A DNA stretch of 64,000 nt, taken from Ophioderma brevispina. Lineage: Eukaryota; Echinodermata; Ophiuroidea; Amphilepidida; Ophiodermatidae. The notes beneath the pieces are model-generated. The model saw nothing but the letters and a program-made list of their open reading frames with translations. It was not told the DNA's origin and did no database searches. The stretch spans positions 62,001 through 126,000 of the forward strand of contig JAMKCH010051458.1 of assembly GCA_023653785.1 (NCBI GenBank). The letters are read 5' to 3'. Each line of letters starts with the position of its first letter. The first letter of the stretch is position 1. Positions 46,546-59,371 of this stretch are shown here, piece after piece. A program made the position numbers and the translations under genes.

Positions 46546-49500
46546 AAAACTTGATATTTTTGCACATTGCTTTACTTCGACCAGCGGAGGAAGACCACAT
46601 TACCATTATTACTCCGCAACGCGACGTAACGCGACGCGACGTGACGTGACGTGAAGCGTATATTAGATATAAGCCAGTGTTTTTTATCCATTGAATGGAC
46701 ATTACAACCAACAGAGAAACTCCATCAGCTAGGATTGAAGCAAATCTTTCATGAACAAGTTTGGCATTGTAGATTTTGAGTTTGTGTTAAATTTAAAGTG
46801 ACAGGAGGAGATTTTATTTTTAGGATACAAATTTCTCAAATTGCACTTGATCGGTTGTAGACCACCGAGAACGTTTCGAAGGTTTATTGTAACGCTCCAT
46901 TTCCTTGGAGTTTGGGCCATCAAAAATTGAAGCAATCAGCTGTTAACCCTGTCTTGTGAATAACCAGTATTACTTGGATGCACACTTAAAAATACGGGTT
47001 CATCCTTCATGTAAGACATCATGGAATGGTGACTTGCCATTTGGTCTAATCCCATTTGGTCTAATGGCCATTTTGACTAACTCCAATTGGTCTAATACCA
47101 TTTAGTCTAATAACCATTTAGGCTAATAACCATTTAGTATAATACCCATGTAGTCTCATATTCATCTGGTCTAAATCTCATATCGTCTAATATCCATATC
47201 GTCTATAATCGAGTTTGTCTAATGCCAATTGGTCTAATACCCATCTGGTCTAATATTCATTTTGTCTGATATCCATTTGGTCTAATACCCAATTGGTCTA
47301 ATATCCATTTGGTCTAATATCCATCTGGTCTAATATCCATCTGGTCTAATACCCATTTGATCTAATACCCATTTGGTCTAATACCCATTTGGTCTAATAT
47401 CCATTTGGTCTAATATCCATTTGGTCTAATATCCATTTGGTCTAATATCCATTTGGTCTAATGACAATCTGGTCCAAATGGGTATTAGACCAAATAGATA
47501 ATGAACCAGGGGGACATTAGACCAAGTGGATATTAGACCAAATGGATATTAGACCAAATGGATATTAGACCAGATGGATATTAGACCAATTGGGTATTAG
47601 ACCAAATGGACATTAGACCAGATGGATATTAGACCAGATGGTTATTAGACCAAATGGGAATTAGACCAAATAGTGTTTGTGGTTATTAGACGAAATGGTA
47701 GTAGACAAAATGGGCATTAGACTAGATGGGCATTAGACCAAATGGCTATTGGGCATTTTGGTTGTTAGATAAATTGGATGTTAGACTTAATGGTCATTAG
47801 ACAAATTGGTATTAGACAATATGGGTTTAGCCCAATTGAAGTTAGACCAAATGGCTATTAGACCAAATGGGATTAGACCAAATGGCAATAAACCCATGGA
47901 ATTAGCCTAGCTGCCCTAGCATGAAATCTTCTATAATAACCCGGGAGCTAGCACACATTTGTAACACATCTCAAGTACAAAAGGTTTGAGTGATTAAATA
48001 TGTTGACAGACTGACAGGAACCCCTGAAACGTGATTCTTAAGTGCCGCAAGTGGTGCCTTAAGGAGAGGGGGCCAAAACAAAGTTTGTACACGGGTCAAA
48101 TTTGTAAATTGATCCAATCATGTTGAAAAGCATACCATGTTATGTGTCTAACCATAAGGATTCAGAAAAGGTATAGTTTGTAATATGTACAGCCTAAAGT
48201 TTCAGAGTTAGAGGCTAAAAACAGCAAAAATCAATAATAAGGGTCAATTTCAGTTGTACAGGGGTCAAATTTTAAAGTTGCTCCGATTTGGATAAAAAAT
48301 GGTGCAAATTATTGGTGGAGTTCATAGGATTAAAATAAGGAATAGTTTTGACTGTCTTAAATGCTTAGTTTCCGGTGTAGGGGACACAGAAGGTCAACGT
48401 CCGTTGCATTCAATGGGGCTTGATCTTGTTACCCCCCTACTTTCTTAAGCAAAAATCAATGCAACTCAAAAACTAAAGGGTTTTATACAAAATCCTCTCA
48501 TAGGATCATAGTATGTACACTAAACTAGTTTTGTGCCAAATTTGAGGTCAATAGGTCAAACCGTTTTTGAGATAAGTGCGGGAGGAGCAAGTTTGCAACC
48601 TTCGAAAAATGGCAAAAAAAGATATAGGCCAATAAAGGTGCAGAAGCATTTAATTGCTAATTAATCAATTATTAAATTAATTAATTATTGCAATTTTGTT
48701 TTTTAATTCTAAATGTATCAATTCTATTAATAATACTATTTTTAAAATTAAAAACAAATCTGTAAATGGTCACTTTTACCCCCCAAATTAATTTATTTTT
48801 GTAATTCTCTTAAATATTACTGCTTGAAAAACAATGAAAAAGTAAATGTAGCTGCTTGAAAAACAATACGAAACATAAGAAATCGTCTTTCTCTGTGCGA
48901 TGCTGTACACTTCGATCAACCATAACATTTGAACGAAATGTCCGATTTTCACCAAATAAAAAGTAAATACTCCTGAAAGTTGTGAGAATTCAGAAATTTA
49001 GAAAACTACAATTTGATCTCTCAAAAACAAACTGACGCCATGTCCCCCTTAAGGGTTAAAGGGGAAATTCGTGATCCACAACCTCGTCCCCCCGACTTCC
49101 CTAAAAAAAGTTGAGATTTTTATATCATCCGTTAGCAACAAAGGTTCAAGGTCATCCTGGGGTAACATTTTCAGAATGCTCCAATTCTTTTCAAAATGAT
49201 CCCAAATTCTACATAATAGTCCAAAGGACCAGGGAATATAAATTATTGCACTCATTTCACCATTTGGTCAAGAGGTCAAAATGTAACAATGGTCTATATC
49301 CTATGCATGCATGGGGTCATTACCATCTAATTTTTATTTATTTATTTATTTCATTCTTATTTTACCTGGGTCAACCAATCAATGCACTGGCATTGTTCTC
49401 CCTTGGTACTAAAATGCCAAATACAGAGAAAATATGCATTTTCTAGGATATGGCCACACAAACTATTTGAGACTAGTTTCGTCAAAATCGGAACACTCTG

Positions 49501-49735
49501 AAAGGATACCCCAGGATGACTTTAAACCGTAATGAATCTATATAATAATTTCGAAACCAATGACCGTAGATATTGCAAACTATACTTTTTTAATCAATCC
49601 TCATGATCATTGATCAGTGAATAAGTTGGTGACCCCTGTCCAAAATGTACCCTATTTTAAATGTTCCCAATGTTAATTGGACCATAGCAGCCCAATTCAA
49701 ATCCTTTCGAAAACAATGCTGTGGGCGGAGTAGTA
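46546..49735 (+). repeat. Segmental duplication block A, copy 2
   Basis: Starts directly after block B1 (AGCTGCAATACTTTTAAAAC against ATGCTGCATATTTTTAAAAAC in copy 1) and runs to ATGCTGTGGGCGGA. Unit 1 and unit 2 are therefore in direct head-to-tail order. The copy is cleaner than copy 1, particularly in the minisatellite. Confidence 0.9.
47036..47895. repeat. Inverted minisatellite, copy 2
   Basis: About 27 units of GGTCTAATATCCATTT (with CCCATT, CATCTG and CAATTG variants) run to about 47,470. They are then followed by a similar number of reverse-complement units, AAATGGATATTAGACC. The pivot is ATCTGGTCCAAATGGG near 47,475. Near the ends the units grade into rarer variants such as ACCATTTAGTCTAATA. 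The whole can fold into one ~430 bp stem. Confidence 0.95.
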
Positions 49736-50785
49736 GAGTCGGAGTATCTAGTCTAGTGGGTTTTAGAAGGGGTTGTTCGGGCACCCCACTGAAAATAAAA
49801 TTCTAATCCAGGTCACTTATCAGAAAAATGCGTAGAATAGAAAACGATGAACTATGTTAAAAACAAACAAAAAAGTGTCCCCACGTATCATTTTTATGCA
49901 AAATATGCAAAAATTAGTATCCGCCATTACAGCAAAATACAATTTTCGATATAGCTCGGCCAATACTGTATCAATGAACAAATGAGGTGACTGGGCCTAG
50001 GTTCGAGGTTCAAAGATCAAGATGGAACCAGCTTGAAAATTACCAGAGGTCCCCATCATGAGTTAATATGCAAATTTATGGTCGCCATTAGCTAAAAATA
50101 CAATGTCGATATATATCAACCCATACTGTTGATTTAAATGACAAATAATAAAATACGATGACTGGACCTATGTTGTTTTGAGGGTCAAAGATCAAGATGG
50201 GACCATTTTGAAAAGTACCAGATCTTTTCATGATGACCATAATATGCAAATTAGGGGTCGCCATTAGCTAAAAAATCCATATTTCGAGTAATCTGCAAAT
50301 TACCTGCCCACATAAGATGACGAGACCTAGCTATGTTTTTGATTGTAGCGGAATTATAAGGTATCATAATTTATGTTCATGTGTCACTAACATGTTTTTT
50401 TTTTTTTAAAAAACAAAGAATATGCAACTTATGGGCCTCAATGTCGATAGTTCGTTTTGGGGGGTGGGTAATTGTTAAGAACTTTGTGGCCAAGTAAATT
50501 TAGATTTGCACATCTATACATAACACTCTACCCGTGATGTGACCCCGTTTTGCTGGAGTAAAACCAATCCAGATGTCCAGATATATATTTGTAACATTTC
50601 GTTAAATTCTTGCAATGATACAAGACTAAGCGAGGCTAAGTTACGTGTGTGTTATCTCATGCCGGGAAGAAACCGTGCACGGACAGAACTCTACAGTCTC
50701 CAATGACTCTCGCCAACATGGGCAAGTGTAATATCCAGATTTAATCATGTTAGTTTTAAACCCTCAGGATATTTAAAGGAACGGC
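49550..50785 (+). repeat. 1.24 kb tandem duplication at the left of element C, unit 1
   Basis: Comprises the last ~185 bp of block A2 plus most of the left arm of C. The unit 50,786-52,030 repeats both in the same order, starting AATTTCGAAAAAAACCAAATGACCG. The duplication therefore arose after C inserted, either in the genome or in the assembly. The units differ at many scattered positions. Confidence 0.8.
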
Positions 50786-52030
50786 AATTTCGAAAAAAAC
50801 CAAATGACCGTTGCTATTGCAAACCTATACTTTTTAATCCATCCTCAGCTCATTGATCAGATGAATAAGTTGGTTGACACCTTGTCCAAAATGTACCCTA
50901 TTTTTACATGTTCCCAATGAATTTGACATTACGCAGCCAAATTCCATCCTTTTCGAAACACTGCTGGGGCGGAAGTAGTAGTATAGTCTAGTGGGTTTGT
51001 ATAGGAAGGGGGTTCGTGCCCCCCCCTGAAATAAAATTCTAATCAATGTCACTATATCAGGAAAAAATGCGTAGAGAAATGATGAACGATGTTAAAAAAA
51101 ATCAAAAGTGTCCCCACGTATCATTTATGCAAATTTTATGCAAATTAGTATCGCCCATTACAGAAAAAATACAATTTCGATATATCTAGGCCAATTACTG
51201 TTGAAAATGAACAAATGAGTGACCTGGGCCTATGTTCGCGGGGTCAAAGTCAAAGATCAGATGAACCATTTTGAAAAATTACCAGAAGTGTCCCTCCCCA
51301 TCATGACGTAATATGCACATTAGGGTTCGCCATAGCTAAAAATCACAATTTTCGATATATCTAACCCAATACTGTTGATAAATTGAACAAATAAGATGAC
51401 TGGACCTAAGTTTTGAGGGTCAAAGATCAAGATCGGACATTTTGAAATTACCAGATCTTTTCATGATGACATAATATGCAAGTAGGGTCGCCATTAGCTA
51501 AAATCCAATATTTGGGTATATCTGCAAAAATACCTGCCCACATAGAGACGACGAGACCTTCCAGCTATGTTTTTGATTGTGTAGAGGATAATTTATAAGG
51601 TACTCATAAATTATGTTCATGTGTCAATAACCGTTCAAATGACAAAAACAAAGAATATGCAAATCAGGGCCTTCAATGTCGATTTAGTAGTATCGTTTTG
51701 GGGGGTAATTGTAAGAAGAAACTTGTTGGCCAAAGTAAATTTAGATTTGCACATCTATACATAACATTCTACCGTGATGGGACCCCGTTTTGGTGGAGTT
51801 AAAACCAATCCAGATCCAGATTATACTTGTAACATTTCTTTGAATTCATATGCAATGATACAAGATAATGCGAGACTGAAGGTTACTGTGTTGTATCATG
51901 CCGGAAAGCAACGTGAAAGGAAGACTCTACAGTCTCCATGGACTCTCTGCAACATGCAAGTGGTAATATCCATATTTCATCATGGTGGTAGTTTTACACC
52001 GCAGGATATTTTTGAAGGAACTGCAGGAGA
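50786..52030 (+). repeat. 1.24 kb tandem duplication at the left of element C, unit 2
   Basis: Repeats the block A tail (to about 50,970, with CGAAACACTGCTGGGGCGGA) and the left arm (CTAGTGGGTTTGTATAGGAAGGGGG onwards, with the ~160 bp subrepeats at about 51,110-51,560). It continues into the inner arm and joins the unique interior near 52,160. Confidence 0.8.
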
Positions 52031-52159
52031 AAAAAAAATTACCTTGGCACCAAAGACGTTTCTAAAAATCATCCCAAAACAAGATATCAAAATTACAAAA
52101 TCTTACAAATCTGTTGTTACTTCAGTAAATTACTTTAAAAGCATTAAAGCCTTTTAAAG

Positions 52160-53890
52160 ACTAATGTAACAATTAGACAGTGACATGTTGTAATCAAGCC
52201 AAAAAGAAGAGCTAAAAAAAAAGAAAAACGTCCGGAAAAAACGTGAATTGAGGGAAAGGATTTCTTCGGTCTGTGTGACGCATCCGTCGTTGCTTATCCA
52301 TATTGTAGATTAAAATCAAGGAGGGGAAAATAGAATGACTATATTTCGTATGCTAGCCGCCAACCAGAAAGCATTTGTTACATACAGTCTTGTAGGTCAT
52401 TGGATCTCATATCTTAAAACAAAGACATTTGTAGTAGCTTTGTTGCCCTTGTTTTGTGGGTGTATATGTGTGTGTGTGCTATGAAATTTGATCAGAACTA
52501 TCGTTCTGAGAACCTGCTGAAACGCCTGCAGAAGGTCCCAATGGAAGACCATCTCCTTTATCAAAGGTTTTAGATCACCACAAAAAAGTATGCAGTTGCA
52601 TTTTGGGAATAACTGTTCTGAAGGACTATTGCACCAATGCTTACACTCTGGAGAAAACATTGACATGTGTCGAAATGTTACTCTCATTCAGCGATATTTT
52701 GCAGGCTTTCAAGGAGCCATAGGGACCCGCGAAGTTATGATTTTTGGGTGGGGAGTCCCAGTTGCAGAGATGAAGGCTCCGAACCAGGCACGGGCATCTT
52801 GTTGGCTGCCAATAAACTGATAATAAAAGCCATACAACATTTGCAATGGTAGTAGATCGGGAATTCTCAAAAAAATTGTGTGAATGATGAGCCATCAGGA
52901 AAATTTGGGCCAATGCACGTGGAGTGAAATGGTGGGGGAATTACTGTTGTGTTGACTTTCAAGCTAGCTGACCTGCAACTTATATCTAACCCTGGCAGAA
53001 TTATTGTCTTATGGCTTTTCGACCCGTTTGAACTTCCTGTATCGTGACCCTACAGCCACGGTTGACAATGTAGACTAATGTTGCTTTGCCAGGTCATCAG
53101 TAGAGATTTATTAATGTTATCCATTTCCAAGTGGAATATGATGTTGTTTCTGTCATTAATTGAAGTTATGTTGAGGCCCATGTTGATTTCTGTGACCGGG
53201 GCCTTGGCCAGGGCTGTTTTTAAATCAAAACAAAATCATAAACTGTCCGAGTGGGCCCAAACACGGTTGAAGAATCATGGTGTGATGCTTGCTTTGGACA
53301 TATCTCTGAATGAGTTCCCATTGTCTCTGGCCAACTGTACGGTACAGGACCGTCTTGCCTTAGATGTTTAAACTGCACGTATCTCTAAGTCATCTTTACA
53401 AGCTACAAACCGGATTATGGTAGAAGGTCTGAATTTATCAGACGCCAGCTCAATGTCGTCGACTGTATTAGAGGCCAAGGAAGTCTATGGGACTCATGGA
53501 AAGCCTGTCGAATTTAGAAGGATGGAGCGACAGCTTTACACTCAATAAAGTTGGACCAGACCATTTCTGGGCCCGTGACTACCTTTGCTCCCTTTGCTCT
53601 CCAAGAGAGTAGACTTGAGGGTGCTTTGTGGGTACCGCCTTTATCTCTACTTTGTCACGGAAAATAAATTTCTGGTGGGAAGTATGGGTCCACCGGAAGA
53701 CAATTATGAGGGGGGGGGCGCGCGATGTTCTCTGTGAAGCTGAGACGTCCGGTTGCTGTATCAATCTTCCCGCAGACAAGAATATCCACTCGTCAAGATT
53801 GGAGTTTTTGCTGATCACAGTTAGGTATCTGATCCCAGATTGATAGCATGCGATTGGGGACTTATGATTGTCGGAGAGTCATTCCATAGG
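52160..53890. other. Unique interior of element C, possible decayed coding region
   Basis: A 1.7 kb segment lies between the inverted arms with more balanced composition than its surroundings. Several adjacent + strand frames look protein-like: SENLLKRLQKVPMEDHLLYQ near 52,500, a 97-codon frame at 53,078-53,371 containing KNHGVMLALDISLNEFPLSL, and EAKEVYGTHGKPVEFRRMER near 53,490. Stops and shifts separate them. By position this is where a transposase or other element protein would lie. I recognise no catalytic motif and do not assign a family. Confidence 0.35.
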
Positions 53891-55117
53891 AAGCTGCTCC
53901 AATCTTTATCTTGCGGTTACTTAAATTTACTAGCTACGATGCTTAATGCTTTTTAAAAGTATTAATTGAGTACAGATTATTAAGTCTAAATGTGTGCTAA
54001 CTTGTTTTGGGATGATTAGCAAGTCTTTGCGCAATAATTTTTCTCCTGCAGTTCCTTTAAATTTTCTGAGGGTATCAAACTTATACGATGCTTAACACTT
54101 TTTTAAAGTATTAATGCTGTACGATTTGTTAAGTCAAATGTTGATAATCTTGTTGTGGGATGCTGTTTGGAAACGTCTTTCCCCAAGTAATTTATTTTCC
54201 ATGTATTCCTTTAAATATATGAGGGTTTTAAAACTACCATGATACAATATGGATATAACACTTGCCATGTTGGCCAGAGCAGAGCGTTCATTGGAGAATG
54301 TGTAGAGTTCTGTTCTTACATTTGCTTTTCGGATGATAACAAACACAGTAATCTTAAGAGGAATGTTAACTATTATATATAGAAGTCTAACTTTGCTTGG
54401 CCAGTAACGTTTCTTATAAGTACCCACCAAAACGAGACTATCGAAATTGAAGACCCTAAGACCTATTTTGCATAGTCTTAGTATTTGGTGAACATGTTAA
54501 TGACAAAAAAAATAATTCATGAGTGCCTTTTAACTTATCCTAGACCCTAAAAAAAAAGGTCTCGTCATCTTATGTGGGCAGGTATTGGAATATTGACCAC
54601 GATTATCCAAATATGGATGTTTGGCAATGGCGACACTAATTTGCATATTATGTCATCATGTGGACCTCTGGTAATTTTCAAAATTGTTTCATCTTCTTGA
54701 TCTTTGACCCTCACAAACATAGGTCTAGTCACCTTATTGTTTATTTATCAACAGAGTGGATGTTAGTTGTGAATATAGAAATTTTATTTTTAGCTAATGG
54801 GACATAATCTGCATATTACGTCATCATGGGGCCATTTCTGGTAACTTTCAAAATGTTTCCATCTTGATCTTGACCCTTGAAACATAGGTCCAGTCAACTC
54901 ATTTGTTCATTTATCAAACAGTATTGGCCGAGATACATCAACAATTTTATGTTTCTGTAATGGCGATACTTAATTTGCCATAAATTTGCATAAAATGATA
55001 CGTGGGACACTTTTGATTTTTTTAACTAGCTAATAGTTTTCTACCCATTTTTCTGAATATAGTGATATTGATTATGAAGTTATTTCAGGGGGGTGCACGC
55101 ACACCCCTTCTACCATA
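53891..55117 (-). repeat. Right inverted arm of element C
   Basis: Reverse complement of the left arm. It begins inside with CTTGTTTTGGGATGATT (complement of AATCATCCCAAAACAAG at about 52,066), and a ~130 bp part is tandemly repeated (53,930-54,060 and 54,060-54,190). Then GCCATGTTGGCCAGAG... leads to three ~160 bp subrepeats at 54,550-55,010, and the element ends with ATTTCAGGGGGGTGCACGCA. Confidence 0.8.
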
Positions 55118-55151
55118 GGACATATCGGAACTTATCCTATTTGTCGTTATA

Positions 55152-56050
55152 CAGGGTGAGTCAAAAAAAAAAACTTTGACCAGGATTGTGTCCTCCATTT
55201 TGAGTTTTTAAAATAAATATATATAAAATATGTGGCTATCATCGGAAAGCCTATTTCATCTATTTAATTTGCTTGCAAAGGATATATAATCCAAATCGGT
55301 TAATCTAGGCCGAGCTACCTCGTTGAATAAGTCGTACGCTTTTCACCCTATCCACGGATTCTCCATTGAATGCACGGCGCCCGAACTAAGCACATGACTC
55401 CAAAAATGCTGTGATAAGGGAGTCTATGTTATGTTCAAATTAAGTGGTATCTTAATGGTTCAAAAACCAGTGATAATGGTACGATTTATTTGAAACACTT
55501 TGATTTAGGGTAGGCCTACGTGATATTGTTTATTTTTGGTCTCAAAATATAGACAATACTTTAAACCTCCGCTCAGGAGGTTGTCACTGATTTCTGTTCC
55601 TTCATGAGGATGATTCATTCAACTCCTCCAAAAACCTGATTACGCGTATCAAGTTATTTTATTTTTCAAATGATGTTGATGAGTGATGAGGACGTAGACG
55701 GGAAAACGGTATAAGGAGGGCATCGGTGGTAATAACTTGTTGGGGTTGTTAAATAGCGGTCACATTATCCTGCAGTCATAATAGCCCGATTTTCTTTGGA
55801 CACTTGATTTTCTTCGCTAAACGCCGTTCATTTTAATGCTGAATGTGAATCCGGGACAGACAGAGCAGAAAACCGACTGATTGATTCAAATGATTGTAAC
55901 TCGGTCTATACATAACCGATTGTGAATAATTTGCAGCAAATAAAGATAATGAACTAAGGTTGTCAGATGATATCACAGACTGTTAGTATACGTTTACTTG
56001 ACATTTCAAATGGCGGACACAATCCGGGTCAAAGTTTTTTGACTCACCCG
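55152..56050. mobile_element. Element D: TA-flanked TIR transposon, non-coding
   Basis: Left end CAGGGTGAGTCAAAAAAAAA and CTTTGACCAGGATTGTGTCC. Right end GGACACAATCCGGGTCAAAG and TTTTTTGACTCACCCG. TA lies at 55,150-55,151 and 56,051-56,052. Unit 1 has the empty site TTGTCGTTATAC-TTCAAATTC at about 42,282-42,296, so D inserted into unit 2 after the segmental duplication. It is 899 bp with no intact frame, and shares termini with the older MITE E. Confidence 0.85.
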
Positions 56051-56118
56051 TAGCTTTTCAAATTCGTCTAGTCTTTTCTTTCATCATTATTTATTCTTTT
56101 GTTTCAATTTTACATTGT

Positions 56119-56316
56119 CAGGGTGAGAAAAAAAACTTGACCCTGATTGTGTCCGCCATTTTGATTTTGTTATATCAACCGATGATGAAATATTTGTAGC
56201 AAAAGTAAAGATAATAAACTTACTAAGCTTCAGTAATACCGATTGTTAGATATATGTTACTTAAAAATCAAAATGGCGGACACAATCAGGGTTCAAGGTT
56301 TTTGATGGGCAACCCG
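56119..56316. mobile_element. CAGGGTGAG-type MITE (E), copy 2
   Basis: CAGGGTGAGAAAAAAAACTTG and CCTGATTGTGTCCGCCATTTT at the left, AAAATGGCGGACACAATCAGG and GGGCAACCCG at the right. The TIRs are long for the element's 198 bp. Orthologous to the copy at 42,384. Confidence 0.8.
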
Positions 56317-58129
56317 TAGTTATCCGAAGTCACAGGCCGTTATTACAATTAAGATACATCAGACCGTTATTTGTTCCAGGAACAGCGGTTATTGGAAGTT
56401 CTGGGAAAAAATGATTGGATGTTTTTTTACCACGTGCAAGTTGATATGGCCAAGGGAAAAAAAGACCCGCGCGCATTGGTTCAAAATTGGTCTTTTACAA
56501 CGCATTGTTTTAGGTTCTTGCCACATTGACAGATTTTTTTTTTCATTCAGAGAAACATTAATAATTCGGCGAAAAAAAAAAATAAAAAGTGGGTCAAAAG
56601 CAAATAAAAAAACAAAATCCCGTATTTCGCATTAGCATTGTTCTTTAAAAAAAGGCGCATTTCGCATTTTTCACATTTCTTCTGAGACCAAACGTGTTTT
56701 TTGTTTTGGCCTCTCCTAAACAAAACCCAAATGAAAAGCGATGGAAAAGTGTGGGCAGTTCGCCAGTCCTGCAATTAATTTTGTTATAATGCTGAAATCG
56801 AAATAAGGGATGACGTTCCCACCGCGCCAAGTGTTGATATACGAAAATGTCCAAATGTCCGCAGTGGTGTGGGTCGGAATCACTGATTGGTCATTTGCAA
56901 GTGACTTTCAATTCAAATAAGAGCGCTTGATAACGGCTGAAAGTAATCATAGTCCGGCAGGTATCATAGTCCGGGCTCCATAGACGACAACGGAATAAAG
57001 CTTGAAACGAATGTTGCGTGAAGTCAACTGAAACGATTGCCCTATTGTTCACCATTGTTCCCTGACCGTGAGCCCGGAGTTAACTAAAGGGTAGATTCTC
57101 CTGCCACACCTGCTACCGCCAAATACCACTAATTACATGCTGACCGTTACAATAGTCTGTCAGTGAGCTAAAATAACAAATTAATGAATTCAAATAACGG
57201 AGCGGTGTAGTTGATTTATGTACAAACAAAATCATTCACAAGTCATACTCTGTGCCAGTGAGAGCAAACCAAAAGTTTGTATCAGTACGTCATGTTGCTG
57301 TCTATTCGCTACATCCGTCCCACCATCGCTGTGTGTGACTTCTGTCTTTGTCGGACGTGAACCAACTTCACCGATTTTCACTCTCCAGTCATCACTGTTC
57401 TTCATTGGTTGTCTGAACTGCACAGGACGATATTTTCCTACACGGGATGGGTTGAAAGTTCCTCCCTGGCGCCGAGGCATGGTAAAGTGAGGCTACAAGA
57501 AAGCATGCACCTAATGATAATTATTCAAAATCCAGTTGCATTTTTATCGTTCAACTGAGGATGCATGACTTTCCAAAAGGAGAAGTATTTAAAAAATCAG
57601 TTGCATGGCCCGGTGAAATAAGAAATGAATTCACTGGCATTTGCCTTTAATTTTGCGTCCCTCCTGAAAAGTAAAGAGAACATCTGAGCTGCGAGTTCTA
57701 GATTTTAATACCTCCTAGCTTGATGGTACTTGTACTGCGAACAGAGAAACCTCGACATGGGATGCATGGGGGAAGTCTATTCCATACGTCTTGCTGAAGA
57801 AATGTCACGCTCCGAGGTCTGCGGTTCGACAGTCGACTTTCGGCTTGAAACAACCAAATTCCAAATGATAAGTTAGACTGTTAGAAGTTCTCTACTGATA
57901 AGCGCAAGTGGCTTTTCTCAAATTTATACTCTAAAATGTGCAGAGTTGCTTTAATTTATCAAAACAATCATCTCTAATTTTAGTGCCGAATAAAGGAGGC
58001 CTTGCCTGGGAGAATCTAAACAGGAAAATGCTACCTTGGCAATTTTAAGTGGTATTTTAGCTTTTTTCCCCTCTACCAGATACAGATTTGCCCTAAGTCC
58101 ACTAACCACCCCGCTTGTTTACAAAGGCC

Positions 58130-58502
58130 GACCCCCCCCGTCGAATAGAGGATTTCCGATGATGGGCCGCCCGTCCAATTTAAAAAACAAATGGTGTTTT
58201 TTGCATGTACATGATGCTTGTCCATATTAATAATCACTGTGTGAAATAGCTAAGCTCAATCGAAGTCCTTCATATAGACAAATCCATATTTGTTTAAAAA
58301 TTCCGGATCCGGAGTGTGTTTGTAATACACAGTATCCTATGGCACTGTTATTATACACCAGAAATGTTTGACGCTCATACGAAAACTCCTATTCATCTCA
58401 AACTTTGGAATTGAGCATTCTAGGTGACATTCTTTAGGTTTAGTTGCTATTCTTAATTAATATATAAAAAAGTAGATTCAGAAATATCTGACGTTCTAGA
58501 CT
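58130..58502. mobile_element. TTAA MITE, family 1, copy 3 (left end worn)
   Basis: Opposite orientation to the 3.1 and 22.9 kb copies and the same as the 62.6 kb copy, with TGCATGTACATGATGCTTGTCC, AATTCCGGATCCGGAGT at the centre and ACACAGTATCCTATGG. The right end (TCTAGAC then TTAA at 58,503) is preserved. The left end merges with C-rich DNA. Confidence 0.7.
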
Positions 58503-59371
58503 TTAAGGACCGCGCCGTGTTATAAAGAGGCTTGGAAGCATTTAGATTTTCAAGCTTTTTATTAATACCCCCCAACACAATACAAGAATTATGCTGGGAT
58601 TTATATTTATTGCATTTAGTCCCACCCTTAAATTTTAATTCATTTTTAATTGCTGACAAAAGGACCCCAAAATTCGCCGATCGCATAGACATTTGCGACA
58701 AATCTGATTTCACTTGGCTTTGCGCGTGGACATGGTTTATAGACAAACTTTTTTCTTGGCTTCAGATTAATTTCATCTCCTTCATTAAGCCGTGATATAT
58801 TTTCCCTACATTTATTATTTGTAAGGGTGGGGTCAAAGGTTAAAATGGAATGGTCCGATTTAACCATATAAAGTTTTCATCTTCATCTTTTGGCCTCTAC
58901 CCCAGCCCCAAAACCCCACGCACCTGTAAAGTTCCGTGCCGATATTTCATTCCATTTTGATGTGAGAGCTAAAAACGTGATTTTGTAAGCCCCATAGATA
59001 ATAGAGTACTCTATAAAATATAAAAATTGGTCGACCAAAACGGAGCACATTTTCGCTCATAACTTCCAAACCAAACATCCTTTAACCCGTAAGATTTCAC
59101 AGGGTAAATGAAAAAAATTAGTACCTTCCTTCAGATACCAAAATTTTGACCACTTCCGGTAAAATCTGGGGACAACTATTGGAGATCGGTCCATGGACCT
59201 TTAAAATAACGCTCGGTGTTTATTTTGATCTCTCCTCATTCAAATTGTATGGTTATATAATCAGATTATACACATTTTATATTACTGTATTATTATCTCA
59301 TACAATATAAAATATAACCCTTATGTACTTGTAATTTACTGTATTATATTTATATCATAAAAAAGTAAAAG

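Larger units (their letters stand above)
49737..55117. mobile_element. Element C: large foldback/TIR element inserted between blocks A2 and B2
   Basis: Absent from unit 1, where A continues directly into CGTATCGTACTCTCC; unit 2 resumes with CATATCGGAAC at 55,121. The termini are inverted: left GGGTTTTAGAAGGGGTTGTTCGGGCACCCC, right GGGGTGCACGCACACCCCTTCTACC. Arms over 1 kb long contain about three subrepeats of ~160 bp, each with ATATGCAAATTA, GGTCGCCATTAGCTAAAAAT and GAGGGTCAAAGATCAAGATG. Further in lies a non-repetitive arm part with CATGCCGGGAAGAAACC, ACAGAACTCTACAGTCTCCA and AACATGGGCAAGTG. The target duplication is unclear, at most GGA. The architecture resembles foldback transposons such as the sea urchin TU elements (recalled, not checked). 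Confidence 0.75.
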
